DNA from: Schizochytrium sp. TIO01
Taxonomy: Eukaryota; Sar; Bigyra; Thraustochytrida; Thraustochytriidae
Assembly: GCA_004764695.1 (NCBI GenBank)
Contig: SMSO01000007.1
Coordinates: forward strand, 203,501 to 267,500
Direction of reading: 5' to 3'
Length of the DNA: 64,000 nt
This document shows positions 40,703 through 52,430 of this stretch, in pieces. A program made the position numbers and the translations under genes. The stretch's first letter is position 1. Each line of letters starts with the position of its first letter. Below the pieces are notes generated by a model. It had not been told where the DNA came from. It did no database searches and worked only from the letters and a program-made list of their open reading frames with translations.

Positions 40703-43504
40703 ATGGCTGTTGAGAGCAATGCGTATCGCGTGGGTGCTGACGGCAAACGCTACCCGAGGTATTATCGTGGAGAAGCGGCACTAAGCCGTGAAGACTCTGT
40801 CACAAGCGCTGAGGTTGGAGTGAATGGAGGTGAGCCGTCGGATACTTTAAAAGCTGAAAATGTGGCTGGAGCTGGAAATGAAAGCACACCGTCGAGACCT
40901 AAGCGGCATCGCCTGAGACCACAAAACTTTATCCACTATCGTCAGGAGGATGAAGTTGGTACACCGGGTGCTCCGTTGCCGCGTATGGATGATGAAGAAA
41001 TTGACCCATACGAAGACCTCATATTTTGGACCAAATGCCATAACCACCCGTACTGGCCATCTGTCAAGTGCACTGAAGAGGAAGTCGAAGTCATGAAAGT
41101 CCGCGATGGAATCAATATTGAAAAGGAAACTGAGAAGGCAGGCACACCAGTGACTGTTGTGAATTTCCTTGGCAGCAACAACATAGGTATTGTCAAGACT
41201 TCTGAGATCTTGTCGTATAGTAAACACTTCGATTATCACTCACGCAGAAAGAATGGATTGCAGTTTCGTATGGGTCTCGAAAAGGCAGATGAGCTTGTGC
41301 TTCAGGCTCGTGCCTTGAAGGACCCGTCCACAGCATGCACAGTTTGCACAAAGAACGTTGTTCATACAGATACAGAGAACGTTGAGGCTGGCTCGGACGA
41401 TGGAATTCGCTGCGCGCGCTGCCTAGCTCATGCCCATGCACGCTGTACTGAGCGCTCTGGGACCATGGCCAACCCATTCGGAAACGAGTTCCCCCCTGTT
41501 TGGTTTTGCAGCACTTGCACGAAGCACGCACCAGTGACCTTGCGGGCTCGCACTGACCAGGAAGCCAAAGCATTGAAGCGTGAACTTAAGCGAAAGACTC
41601 AGAAGGCCGATTCTGCCCGTAAGCCTAAACTCTCTGCAGCGCAAAGTGAAAAGCGAAATGGGAGCTCTGATCAGTCATCTGTCACCGACATTACCCGCAC
41701 CCCTACCAAAGATCGTTCCGGTAGCACAAACGGCATGTCTCTTGGGACTCCAGTCAAAGAAACTAGCAGTGCTTCAGTCAAAGACAATGCCAGCGTAACG
41801 AACACTGTTTCGCATACAAATAATACAGGCAAGCGCAAGGATGTGGACTCCCAAGATACGCACGAGGATATTTGTTTCATATGTAACGATGGTGGCGTGC
41901 TACTCATGTGCGACTATCCAGGTTGTCCCAAATCGTACCACCAGCAGTGTCTTCGAGGCTTCGAAGGCGCTTCTGATGATGATGAAGAAGATGACGAAAA
42001 AGAATGGTATTGCCCATGGCACACTTGTGCCGTTTGTGGTGCCAATGAAGGCCACAACACAGTTGCTCCTACCCCTTCGAAAAAAGGCCGAGGCAATGCA
42101 GCTGGAACCAATAGTGCCTCAAACAGCTCCAATAGTGGGAATGGAAACGGCTCTGGTGGTTCCCAGAATATTGGCCGAAAGCGTACGAGCCTCCCGGCTC
42201 CTCCAACGTTGGTATCCATCAAAGCTCCACAGGTGATGGATGCTGACCCGAAGCCTAGCACGCCAGCCAAATTAGAAAGGACCGGTTCCGACATCATAGA
42301 CGGGTTTATTCGATGCGCTACCTGCCCTACGAGCTTATGTATGAAGCACATGCGTGCTACGCGTCCTGTATTTGATGGCTCACATCACTTCGTACCGCCT
42401 GCGATTTCCCGTCCTGCTAAACGAGGATACTTTAAGTGCATGCACTGTTTTGGGGGAGCTTGTGATGGTTCTCCACATAACATCTCACCAATTGTCCAGC
42501 TTGCTCTCTTGTTGCACCGTGTTTGGTCTCGTGTAGTGAACTCGCATGATCGTATGTGCAAGATCTTTCTTGAGGACATTGACGAAACACGCATATCAGC
42601 CAAGGGGCGCCGCGCCTTGGAGGCTGCGCGCAAGAGTGGTGCTGTTCGTGGTCTTTTCGATGTTCGCAATAAGGTGTGGCGTCTCGAATACCATACCTGG
42701 GCTGCATTTGAAAACGATGTCAACACTGTATCAAATTTTGTTCTTGCAGTGTACGGTGGCGCGAGTTCACTAATTCGAGAGACCTGCAAGACTCTTCCTA
42801 TCTTGCTTACTCAGGCACTCAATGCGTTCGCTCAACCAATCACTGATACAGAAGAACGTATTCGAGAACTTGGTGATTTGCCAGAACCTGTCTCGGAGCA
42901 AGATGCTTTCCATTCTGGCTGTTTGTTTCCCAGCGTTGTTCTCAGTGATACACATAGTACCGAGCCTCGCACAGTAGCTAAACGCCGTTCGTTTGACGAG
43001 TGGGAGCAATACCTAGAGAACTCCTCATTCCTCGCCTCAAAGAAACTGAAGGATCCTGGTGCACATCCGGCCCGCGAAGAAGCACGGGGTATTGCTGCAG
43101 CTCTTTTGGCAGCTGCGGAGTCAGCAGGTGGCTTTAATGATCATCTGCCTCCCTCTCGACAGTCTTTGGATGAAATGTTGGAGAATCAAAGTATGGTGCT
43201 TCGTTCTGCGCTTCGTAGTACTGCTATACTGCGTGATGCTGTGTCAAAAACTCTTGAAGGCTTTCACTCTGACGAGCTTTCATCAGATGGCGTGGTAACT
43301 CTTGGAGAGATGCGCCTTGCTGCCGAATATCGCATGGTGAATCGTAATCTGCGAGCTAAGAACGAAAACCTTCTAAATCTTCTCAATCTTGAGCGCGCGG
43401 CGCGTGAGCAACTAGAGTTTCGTGTGAAGGAGCTTGAAGAACAACTTGGACGAAAGTCTAAATTCTCGAGTTCCGGGCCTCCTGCAAAGCGATCCAAGCG
43501 GTAA
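40703..43504 (+). CDS. PWWP- and PHD-finger chromatin protein
   Basis: 933 aa, single exon. Order: a PWWP-like domain (about 107-205; core HPYWPSV, a variant of the PWWP motif) that usually binds methylated histone/DNA; a first PHD-like C4HC3 finger (from C212 to about 274) with a long acidic loop; a KR-rich linker; a canonical PHD finger from C391 (ICFICNDGGVLLMCDYPGCP onward, ending WYCPWHTCAVC). The PHD then extends, after an Asn/Ser/Gly-rich insert, into further Cys/His pairs (RCATCPTSLCMKHM; YFKCMHCFGG). Next come a helical region and a C-terminal coiled coil (about 870-915). It ends PAKRSKR, a nuclear localisation type tail. The PHD arrangement recalls NSD/Nizp1-binding C5HCH fingers, but no SET domain is present, so it is a probable reader or scaffold. 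Start in GATGG context. Confidence 0.85.
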   Translation: MAVESNAYRVGADGKRYPRYYRGEAALSREDSVTSAEVGVNGGEPSDTLKAENVAGAGNESTPSRPKRHRLRPQNFIHYRQEDEVGTPGAPLPRMDDEEIDPYEDLIFWTKCHNHPYWPSVKCTEEEVEVMKVRDGINIEKETEKAGTPVTVVNFLGSNNIGIVKTSEILSYSKHFDYHSRRKNGLQFRMGLEKADELVLQARALKDPSTACTVCTKNVVHTDTENVEAGSDDGIRCARCLAHAHARCTERSGTMANPFGNEFPPVWFCSTCTKHAPVTLRARTDQEAKALKRELKRKTQKADSARKPKLSAAQSEKRNGSSDQSSVTDITRTPTKDRSGSTNGMSLGTPVKETSSASVKDNASVTNTVSHTNNTGKRKDVDSQDTHEDICFICNDGGVLLMCDYPGCPKSYHQQCLRGFEGASDDDEEDDEKEWYCPWHTCAVCGANEGHNTVAPTPSKKGRGNAAGTNSASNSSNSGNGNGSGGSQNIGRKRTSLPAPPTLVSIKAPQVMDADPKPSTPAKLERTGSDIIDGFIRCATCPTSLCMKHMRATRPVFDGSHHFVPPAISRPAKRGYFKCMHCFGGACDGSPHNISPIVQLALLLHRVWSRVVNSHDRMCKIFLEDIDETRISAKGRRALEAARKSGAVRGLFDVRNKVWRLEYHTWAAFENDVNTVSNFVLAVYGGASSLIRETCKTLPILLTQALNAFAQPITDTEERIRELGDLPEPVSEQDAFHSGCLFPSVVLSDTHSTEPRTVAKRRSFDEWEQYLENSSFLASKKLKDPGAHPAREEARGIAAALLAAAESAGGFNDHLPPSRQSLDEMLENQSMVLRSALRSTAILRDAVSKTLEGFHSDELSSDGVVTLGEMRLAAEYRMVNRNLRAKNENLLNLLNLERAAREQLEFRVKELEEQLGRKSKFSSSGPPAKRSKR

Positions 43505-45417
43505 GTAGAAACTTTTTACCTTCTTGACTTTTGAAAATTTGCCGCAACTACTTCGTGACAATGTGTCTTGCTTGGCCCTTCGCAATTCTTCGCCGGCTGT
43601 ATTTGCCAAAAGATGAAACCAAAAACAACAAAACCTTGTCTCCTACTATTTCAGTAAATAAACACATTACAAAGTCTACATCTTTCATCTCGAATTCCAA
43701 AACTCTTATTGATAGAGCTGTTTATCATTATTGTCTGTCTACATTATCCGTTGATTCATTGGAAAACTTGCTCACTAGTTCGAAACCAAAATTCACATAC
43801 TGGATTCACAAAATTTATTGGCGTCTGTCTACCTATCGCTACACAAGGTTAAGCTTGAATGTTCGAGTATTAGTTAAACACCACCTCTAGGTTATTGTAA
43901 GCTCTTGAGGTTGTATTTGAAAGGCTAAAGAGATTATGGCTAGACAAGTAGACAAACAATTTCAGAACTACAACAAGAAAATCTTATTTTAAAGTCAAAT
44001 ATATAAATGCACTTGCTGTTTATCACGAGTAATATTACAGCTTCAGTGTTGAATATTAAGGGCGGATCCCGATATGCAGTTTAGGAACAGTACATACGTC
44101 ACTTCATTGCAGCGGTTGTCTACAAAGAATGTGCAGAAGAGACATAAGTCTTCAAACGTATTTCAGTGTTATGGTGGGATCTGAATACTATTAAACCATT
44201 TTTGTCGGTGATGACTTTGAAGCTTTTTGACAGTCTCAAATTCTTAAATAATGAAGGATTTCCTCAGAAGATACCGGGGTGCTGAGTGCTCAGCTGTTGT
44301 ACAAAAGTCACACTCATCCTGAATGTCTGAGAAAATGATGGTGCTTAAATTAGTTAGACTTTATCCTGTTGTAAGGCATACTAAAAAGTAATTTGGTTTA
44401 GTCATCATGTACGGAGCTTCTTTGGAAAAAAAAAAAAAGTCTTTCAAGAATGTGCGTAGTTGCGACTGTAAGGAAAAAGAACTAATAGGTTCTACCATGG
44501 CAGGTGGCTTTTGCTCCTGCAAATGTAAAAATGCAATGAAAAGCTAAGCAGAGAAATTATCAGCAAGGTTAAATGATTTGAAAGCTTTCGAATAATATTC
44601 TGGTCAAGATGTGGACTATTTCTACAAATGTTCTGAACAACAAGCTTTCACATATTCCAACATTGTAGAATAAAAGGATAGCTTTGTGTAAGGATAGCGC
44701 TCGCCCAAAGTTACCAGCCAAACCAAACGATGTCAAGTTGATGCCACAAATGTAGATTGGAGAGGTTATTCATACGTCCTTTGTATGTGTATATTTCGGA
44801 GGCAATGTCGCAGCCATCGAGCTTTGCATATGAATGCTCCATCTGCTCAAATCAATTATATATAGAATGTGAGTTCATTTCATGTGTCATGACCATAGTC
44901 TACCAGCATGCTGCTCATTGTGTCTCTAAATGTGTCTCTTAGATACCTAATGGCTTTTCATGCAGATTTTTACACTTAGAAACGGGTCAAACGAATCTTC
45001 AACTTTTGTCCAAGAGTGACTTGAAACGTCGACATCATGTTTCATGAAGTGAAATGTATTCATTTATAATTTATGTTGTTTCCAAAAACCCCTCTCATCC
45101 AACTTTCGCAAGACGTCTATGCTGCTGATACAATTATCTCTTCCGAAATCATTAAAATTCCGGTCTTAATTATCTCACCCAAGTCTCCCTCACATGCAGT
45201 ACGAAGAGGAAGATTCATAAGTTGATCAAACCTGTTATCATCCTTCACAAATTCATAATTTGAGATCTTTGCTTTGAAACATTTCGAGTTGCGTTGCCTA
45301 TGATCTGTGTACTTTAGCAATTGAAAAAGACTCTTTTCGGGTTTCTGAATCGAGTTAACACTTGGAGGATCTTATGCTCCACTTGGACAATTTAACTGAT
45401 GGTTTGTAGAGCTGAAA
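43505..45417. other. Intergenic region between convergent genes
   Basis: AT-rich. A minus-strand open stretch at 45117-45300 (NLPLRTACEGDLGEIIKTGI) looks mildly coding but has no ATG and no recognisable domain. A poly-A run lies at 44429-44440. No RNA gene seen. Confidence 0.45.
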
Positions 45418-46914
45418 CTAGTAAAATATCGAGGTTGAATTTGGCTCAAACGAACAGGGCTCACAGGAACAGTTGTCAAATTTCCCGTCAAGCATGTCAT
45501 AGAGAGCACCTGCGGCGTTGATACGTTTCATCTGAGCAACAATACGTCGAACTCCAATGCGAGTTTGCAGAGAATCCATCAAGTTTGCAAACCCTCCAAA
45601 GAATATGAAAGCATACAACGTATAGAATGAATGCATGCGATATTGTAGAATACATTCATCGTACGAGGGAATTTGGTCAAGAGGGACTCCGTTACGGTGA
45701 AGTTCAGAAAGGTAATAGCGTAGAAGTTCTTCCTCGTCTTGGGCAAGGGCGTCCTCTGGATAGCTTGAGCCGAGAAAATATGTCACATCGCGCATAGGAT
45801 GCTCCTCACACTTCGTTTGGAAGTCAAAGGTACCCACAACACCAGTATGAGTGATGTAAAAATTGCCAATGTGCGGGTCTCCATGGCAGAGCGTCTTATT
45901 ACCTGGGCGAGACCAGAACTGGCGCAGCTTGGGCCAATGCCAAAGCGCTGTCAGGAAGACTCTTTGCATGTCAACATCAACAAGGTTGTGGGATGATGCT
46001 TGTTGAGCATTGTGCAGTGTGTACATCCCCATGAAAGCCGGCAAGTAAGGACGACGTTGGTCATTCCAGACACCAGAAGGAACGTGATTCCAGTACTTTG
46101 CATGGATTTTACTCAACGTGGAAAGTACACGTTTCGCGAGAGACTTAGAAATCTGTGTATCCCAAATGTTGGGGAACTCCACATCCTGGTATCTCAAATC
46201 ATCCATTGCTAAAACGAAGCGGCTCGGCGTCCATTGCGCAATGTGAATATGCGGAGTTAGTACAGGGAGGCGGAGGGCTGCATAGGTATGAAGCTCATTT
46301 CGGTAAACATCATAGGAAGACATGAGAACTCTCACAATCCATTTTCGAGCCTGAATTTTTGCAAAGATTGGTGTCGAGGTGCTTGCAACACCTTGCTGCT
46401 GAAAATTTGCTTCATCAGTATATGTGACCTTGAGCCAGGTCCTCTCTGTGCTATTTGCATGCTGTTCAAGTCGATCCGCAAATGAAACTTGGCTAACCGA
46501 GCGGCCTGCAAGTCGAGCAAAGAGGTCTGGTTTGAGGAGATCATTTATTGAAGCTGGTAGACGCTCCTCTTCGTGGACCTTTAAATGTGTATGGGCAATA
46601 TCTTTTAGGAAAGGCCATATGCTAACCACAAATATGGTGCTTGTTACAAGCAGTTCGTGCAGAAGGAAAAATGTCTTTTGAATAAGGGTAGGATCATAAC
46701 CGTCGCGACTTTGTGAAGTACATGCTGTTGCAGACGATCCGCGCCGAGGCCTTCTTGAGAAAAGGGATACGGTCGCATTATCCCCCCCATCGTTAATTCG
46801 ACTGTCTATAACTCCATTGCGCGATCCCAGAAGGCCCTGCCTATGTTTAATTTGACGGTGGTCCTCTTTGTTGCTCTCGTCAACACCCAAACATTGTTTT
46901 CGCTGCTCCCGCAT
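45418..46914 (-). CDS. CHK-type (ecdysteroid kinase-like/APH-fold) phosphotransferase
   Basis: 498 aa. Catalytic loop LCHGDPHIGNFY with the Brenner motif H344-x-D346..N351, followed by VGTFDFQ with metal-binding Asp364, then HPMRDVTYFLGSSYPED: the pattern of the aminoglycoside-phosphotransferase fold, EcKL/CHK branch, which phosphorylates small-molecule hydroxyls (ecdysteroids in insects). The substrate in a protist is unknown. An N-terminal extension of about 80 polar residues is followed by a hydrophobic stretch (HELLVTSTIFVVSIWPFL) that could be a membrane anchor. A second hydrophobic patch (YTLYAFIFFGGFANL) lies near the C-terminus, as in related proteins. A stop immediately precedes the ATG in frame. 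The C-terminus is Cys-rich (CSCEPC). Confidence 0.75.
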   Translation of the reverse strand: MREQRKQCLGVDESNKEDHRQIKHRQGLLGSRNGVIDSRINDGGDNATVSLFSRRPRRGSSATACTSQSRDGYDPTLIQKTFFLLHELLVTSTIFVVSIWPFLKDIAHTHLKVHEEERLPASINDLLKPDLFARLAGRSVSQVSFADRLEQHANSTERTWLKVTYTDEANFQQQGVASTSTPIFAKIQARKWIVRVLMSSYDVYRNELHTYAALRLPVLTPHIHIAQWTPSRFVLAMDDLRYQDVEFPNIWDTQISKSLAKRVLSTLSKIHAKYWNHVPSGVWNDQRRPYLPAFMGMYTLHNAQQASSHNLVDVDMQRVFLTALWHWPKLRQFWSRPGNKTLCHGDPHIGNFYITHTGVVGTFDFQTKCEEHPMRDVTYFLGSSYPEDALAQDEEELLRYYLSELHRNGVPLDQIPSYDECILQYRMHSFYTLYAFIFFGGFANLMDSLQTRIGVRRIVAQMKRINAAGALYDMLDGKFDNCSCEPCSFEPNSTSIFY

Positions 46915-49586
46915 TAGCCTTAGTAAAAGCTTGGTGTGCTCCCAAACTCTGTGGAAAACTTCGTAGTGTTAGGTACAAGAGAACAGGATTTAATTGAGAA
47001 GTCAAGTATTTTCTGTTGTTCACAATCTTCAACTAGATTGTAGCTGTTCCGGTTCTGCAAATAGCATCCCTAAAGCCCAACTGCTGCACTTGCAAGCCTG
47101 GCAAAGTTGTCTTTGTCTTAGTTCCTGGTAGCTTATAATTTCTTCACAAAGAAGAAGGAGAAGATCTCCTCTTGACTTTCACTTGTTCAAGCTAGAGAGA
47201 AGGTACCTTGGTACTAGAAATAATAACAATTCTGTACCTGCGCTTTCCGCGTCGTCTTTGTTGTTGTCGTCCCACAACACGCCGATTCCACCTCGAAAGG
47301 GGCTTCAAGGAGACTTGCAAAGCCTTCAGAGTCTTTCTCACGGGAGAGAGAGGAGTCCGCTCAGTGCCAATGGACCACAGGCCGTCGCGAAGGCGGGGTT
47401 CCTAAGCCGCAGATAAGGGTTCTGATTCACGTCCGCTTTCTTCGGTCTTTCTTTCTCTTCTTTTTTGATCTCGTTTCTTTTGTGTTGTTAATTATAGTCT
47501 CTTCCTCCTTTTATCTCCTAATTTCCTTTCTTGGGTTCCTGAACTGATGATTGAGGCGATTAAAACGTCATGTGCTACGAGGCACTGGCGGATAGATGGA
47601 AGCCTGTGCGCGCTTCTGCCACCCACTGCTGTGGCTATTGCATTCTCTACGCATAGTTGGGGCGGGTTGCCATATATGAAGGCTCGAGAGATGTTCGGGT
47701 ACAACTATGGTTATTGTTCAAAGAGGTAGCTTGTACCAAAAAGGGGAACCTAAGCTCATGACAGCCACGCCCTTTTGATGCATTTATGTATAAATAAATA
47801 TTGTACGGGTGATCACCAAATCAGTGAGTGCCACGCCACACCTGGGGCTAAAGCAGTAAATGCGGAACTTGATGTCATGCACAAGTTTTGTGAAACGACA
47901 AACTCGCTGCTGGTAATAAATAATTCTTGTACAAACTCATAAGTAAGCTCTTGTGAAAATATTAACTCGTACATGAGCTCTTGCTTCATCGAGATAATAA
48001 ATATATTTGGGCTTGTTGTCTTCATGAAGTTTTCTTTTGACCTATCTATAATCGAAACTCACTGTCAAACCAAACGACACGAATTTCTCAGGGTGGTTCG
48101 AGTTTAACTGGAGCTTGTTACTTCCAAGCTGCATACGAAGAGTTCGTTAATTCATCAAATCATGTCATACTTGCCTTGTGGAGATATTCAAAGAGAAGCA
48201 TATATATTTGGTTCTGAACTGATAGGGGATTATTTCCCTTGACAAAAGGCGCCTTTAACAAAGTAAGATAGCTTTTTGTCCGTGCGAACGTGAAATTTGG
48301 TTCTGCAAAACTATTGTTTATGCCGGTGCGAATGTCAAGTTTGGTTCTGCAAAATGGTTTTTATTTTTTCCAAAAGTCAAAGATTTTAAGTATATACTTT
48401 ATAGTTACTTTGTGAATCTATTTGAGTAAAATCATGCAAAAATCCGTCCCGCGTTTAGATCTGTGAAGCCTATTATTAAATGTGCGACTATCCTTTATAT
48501 GAAGAAAGGCTGCCAAAAAGCTAGTCTTCCACTAGTTTGTTTTATTTTAATGTTCTAGCGACTTTAATTCATCGGAATAATTGTTTTACCAATAAGCTTG
48601 GTTTGATGTAGCGCATTACTAGGTGAAGATGAGTAGCGTATGCGCCCTTAATGTTGACAAAGAGCTTTCGTTGGTTTTCTCGCGACGGTCGCAAAGCAAG
48701 AACACTTCAGAAAGCCACTGTAAGGATCTGCTTTCTAGGAACAAAACCTCCAGACAAGAATTGCACTCTCGAACTAGAGGTATTTGATTCAAGCTCGGCA
48801 ACAAGGAGAACCCAAGTACGACGCTTTAAAGCTCTGCCCTTACTTTTTGGACTCCGAGTCAATTAGAGCAGCATTGAATGAAATTGTGAAAAGTTGAATG
48901 GTAATGTACGGCCCAGACTAGAGGGTAAAAGGAGTGAAGGCATAGAGAAAGCATGGAGAAAATAACATGGATTTTCCATTTTATTAGAATGCGAGATTGC
49001 TATAGAAATTGAATTGCATTGTCATTGGGTTGCAGGAATAAAGGGGTAGATTGATAGGATAGCAAAAGGAGTAGAAAGGTTCCTACTCCACAATTATTTT
49101 GTTTGAAATCGTAAGGGTCATGTGGTGCTCATTTTACACTAGGTACACAAAGCAGCAGATGGTATTTTATAAATGAATTTTTGGGGAAAAAACATCTATA
49201 CATACCTATTTGAAAGGCTAATGATGACGTTGGAGAACACAGGAATAAACTCAGGGTTGTATTCCTGGCGATTAGAAACTTAATCGCTTGATTACTGTTC
49301 GGCCTTTCGCTTGGGTCACCGAATGAAAAACGAGGAAAAAGAGGGAGGTTGTATATACTTGCGTATCATGAATATGGATTGTGTTTCTCATCGCGAGAAA
49401 GATTGGTACGCATCTTGATAAGAGCAAATTACATTGAAGGTGCAGCGTTGCCTTCGGGCATCATCATCATGAGCGGGAAGGGAGCGGGGAAGAAGGAAAA
49501 AAGAGAATTGAGAATTCATGGTCATGGAACTTGCGAGATAGTGTGTTCTCAGGCAAGGGGGGAGGATGAGTAGAGATGCACCATGC
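46915..49586. other. Intergenic region
   Basis: No gene I can support. Near 47860-47990 the sequence repeats AACTCGTAC/AAGCTCTTGTG-like words; near 48270-48350 'TTTGGTTCTGCAAAA' occurs twice about 50 bp apart. A 60-aa ATG ORF (47547-47729) and others are unsupported. Confidence 0.45.
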
Positions 49587-50135
49587 TTAGGGAGATGATG
49601 ATGCAGGTGAGTCTCCAGAGATCCGCTTGAGGCTTCGTCTGTCACGATTCTTCTCAAGCTGCACTGAGATATCCTCAAGCTGCTCAACATAGTGTGGATG
49701 AATGTTCACGGCAGGGCGTTGGCGCTTGACAAGTTCGTATGCAGAGTCAAAGTCTTTCTTCCAGTACTTCATGAGGTAGAGGATTGCGATAGCCGGGCTG
49801 CGGTTAACACCGGATGTGCAGTGGATGAGGATGCGACCGTTCTTGGCACCGTCGAGGATGAATCCTTCAACGTCTTTGAAGAAGATTTCAAGGTCGTCAG
49901 AGCCATCATCTGCGAGCGGTGCACACATGAACTCCAGTTTGCTGTCTGGGTCCGGATACTTTGCAGAGGCTTCGAGGCACAGCACATGTGTAAACTTCAT
50001 CGGGTTGGCCATCTTGGCTGACATGGCGTCCAACCTGTTGCCCACAAAGAGATGTCCCGAGACGATTTGTGACGGCATCTCGCCCATCGAGGTCTCCCTC
50101 ACCATGCGGCTCTTGGATGCGTTGCTGTTTCCCAT
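49587..50135 (-). CDS. Dual-specificity protein phosphatase, putative N-myristoylated
   Basis: 182 aa, a minimal DSP domain. The active-site loop HCTSGVNRS fits HCxxGxxRS, with catalytic Cys106 and Arg112; the acid-loop Asp is probably D77 or D78 (APLADDGSDD). Other DSP landmarks: the N-terminal beta strand FVGNRLDAMS, 'THVLCLEAS', and 'AIAILYLMKYWKKDFDSAYE' after the loop, with VKRQRPAVNIHPHY. The N-terminus MGNSNASKS has Gly2 and Ser6, fitting the N-myristoyltransferase consensus, as in DUSP22/DUSP15-type phosphatases; membrane tethering is therefore likely. The Ser/Pro-rich tail is short. Single exon. Confidence 0.88.
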   Translation of the reverse strand: MGNSNASKSRMVRETSMGEMPSQIVSGHLFVGNRLDAMSAKMANPMKFTHVLCLEASAKYPDPDSKLEFMCAPLADDGSDDLEIFFKDVEGFILDGAKNGRILIHCTSGVNRSPAIAILYLMKYWKKDFDSAYELVKRQRPAVNIHPHYVEQLEDISVQLEKNRDRRSLKRISGDSPASSSP

Positions 50136-52430
50136 CTTGATCCCTCAAAAGCTCGCTCCGTCAATGCGTGAGTGAACAAACCCTTGCTTGTCTTTCCCAA
50201 ACCGACACTGCTGGGTCTTTGGTAATGTGAAGTGTATGTTCGACACTTCAATCACTCAACGTGAAAGCACCAACCCGCCAATAACGACTAGGTCTCCAGT
50301 TTCTTCGGTGTGCTCCACCACGTATTCGTAGTCTTTCCTCGCGCGAACAAAGATCGTGTGCTTGCTTGCTTGCTTGCTCAGGCACAGTCGAATTCGATTC
50401 TGTCACTCTTGAAAAGAACAAAAAGAAAAGAAAAAGCAAACAAGAAACAAACTTTTGAAAAGGGAGCCTCCCAGCGATCCACGATCCCTCGAGCCACCTC
50501 GTCTGACTCCGCCGCTCGAGCCACCTAGCTCGATCCCGTGTCGCTGCCTGGTCCTCCCAAGTCTCCAACGTCGCCGTTCAGGCTGACTAGCTAGCTCGCC
50601 CGACGACGCGGGTTATAGGCACCGGCTGTCTCGAAGACCTCGATAGGGTTTTGTTGGTTGTTTGTTGTTTGTTTATTGTTTGTTTGTTGCGGCCAAGGAC
50701 AAAGTGGGCCTTCGTTTAGTCTACAGTATCCACAGTAGGTTATACCGCCGCTCTACAGTAGAGCAAATCCAGAGCACAGTAGAACAAAAGCCCGCCTCAG
50801 TGGACTATAGCGTCCCCTCAAGTCGGTCTCTCTCTGCGCCTTTTCTGCTTCCTTTTCTTTGCTTGCGTTTGCTCTTGTTCGCGGATCGACGCTCTCCCCT
50901 CTGCCTCACAGCCGCCCCTCACAGCCGCTTCCTCCCTCCCATAAACGCCTGCGCTGCGGGCAGAGGGGGGTGAGGGCGGCCCTCACTGGGCGCCCGCGCT
51001 TCGACTCAGGGGCGATGTGGTATCCCTTGCTCTAACTAATAACCAGCTGCGGTCACCGCTGTGGGCGCGGTGTGGGTACAGGGGCGGTCGAACGAAGCTG
51101 GGGAGGCGCCGCCGCCCTGAGGGGCCTCGATTCCTATACTCTACTTGCCGCAAATTAGTTCTACTTGCGGCCTCCAAATCCTACAGTGCTGTGCCCTATT
51201 CTCTACTTGCGGGCGGCCCTATAGCCTACTTTCCCCCCGCCTGCTAGTGGGCGCCTAGGCGGCGGTAGGCGCCCCTCTTCCTGAGACCGAGTCAGTTGCA
51301 GCAAGTGAAGAATGATCGAAGAAGGAGAGAGGAAACGGGTCTCTGCTTTGATCCGGACCCGTCTGATCTCGAGTGAGTCGGCCCAAAAGCACTGTCTCTT
51401 TGGCCCTTCTTCTCTGCGGATTTCCGTATCCGCAGATGAATATATTACATGCATGCATGTATCCTTGCTTTGCAGTGGCTTTTGTGTGATGTCGTCTATT
51501 TTTAATGCATAAAATTGCTTTTAGAGCTCTTTGAAAGTAAAATATACTTCTTCTATTTTAATTTAATTTAGTTTAGTTTAATTTAGTTTAGATTAATTTT
51601 GTTTTGTTTTGTTTTGTTTGTACTAATATTTTATTGCGTGCGTGCTGGTTTCTAAGGGTGCCTAGGCGTTTGCTAAGGGTGTATTGAGGTTATGAACGTA
51701 GGTACTTTCTGGCACTCCTACGGTAAAGAGTAGCGGGTTCTAGTTCCGGGTTGAGGTACCGCAGAAAGCGAAAGGCGGCGAAGATCGATACACGCAGCGA
51801 AGATAGATCTCAGGGTTGCGGGAGTAGAGAATCGCGACGCCTGAAGGCGCTTCGTCTTCTCGAAACCCGCTTCTAGCTCGTCCTCTGCCTGCACTCATGG
51901 TACCTGTTCATGAGCGAGCAAGCAGTTCAACAAGTGAGCGAGCAAACCCACGAAAGAATTAAAAGATAAACAAACATTACAAACAACTGTAAATCATTTA
52001 TTTATTTATTTATTTATTTATAAAAGAGCCTCAAGCAGAAGAACTTTAGGTTGGTCTGCCTGGCGTGCTTCTCGACGCCCTCGCAGTAACGGGCTTAGGC
52101 CGGAGCGTCTTCGACGAAGTAGGCCAAAGATGCCGTCGTTCCCAGCTCCTGCGGCCTCAGTTCGTTTCTGATCGCCGCGCTGCGAGACGAGTGCTGCTGC
52201 TGCTGCTGGCGAAGAAGCCACCCTCCTTCGTGGCGTGCGTGGGCTAGCGATACGCCTAGGAGGCCACTAGCAGCCAGAGAGAGAATAGGGGTGTGTACTG
52301 CGATCTTGGAAAGTTTAGAGAGGAGGAAGAAGAAAGAAGAAGCCTTTCCACTATTCATCATTATTGTGTATATGTGTTTAAAAGCTTTTCTAACAATGTG
52401 TTTTCAATTGTATCTCACGAATATTCAATT
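50136..52430. other. GC-variable intergenic region
   Basis: Contains (GCTT)n at 50362-50379, GTTTGTT-rich runs at 50655-50690, an AT-rich simple-sequence zone at 51556-51620 and (TTTA)n at 51999-52020. Small ORFs on both strands have no common coding character. No gene supported. Confidence 0.45.
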
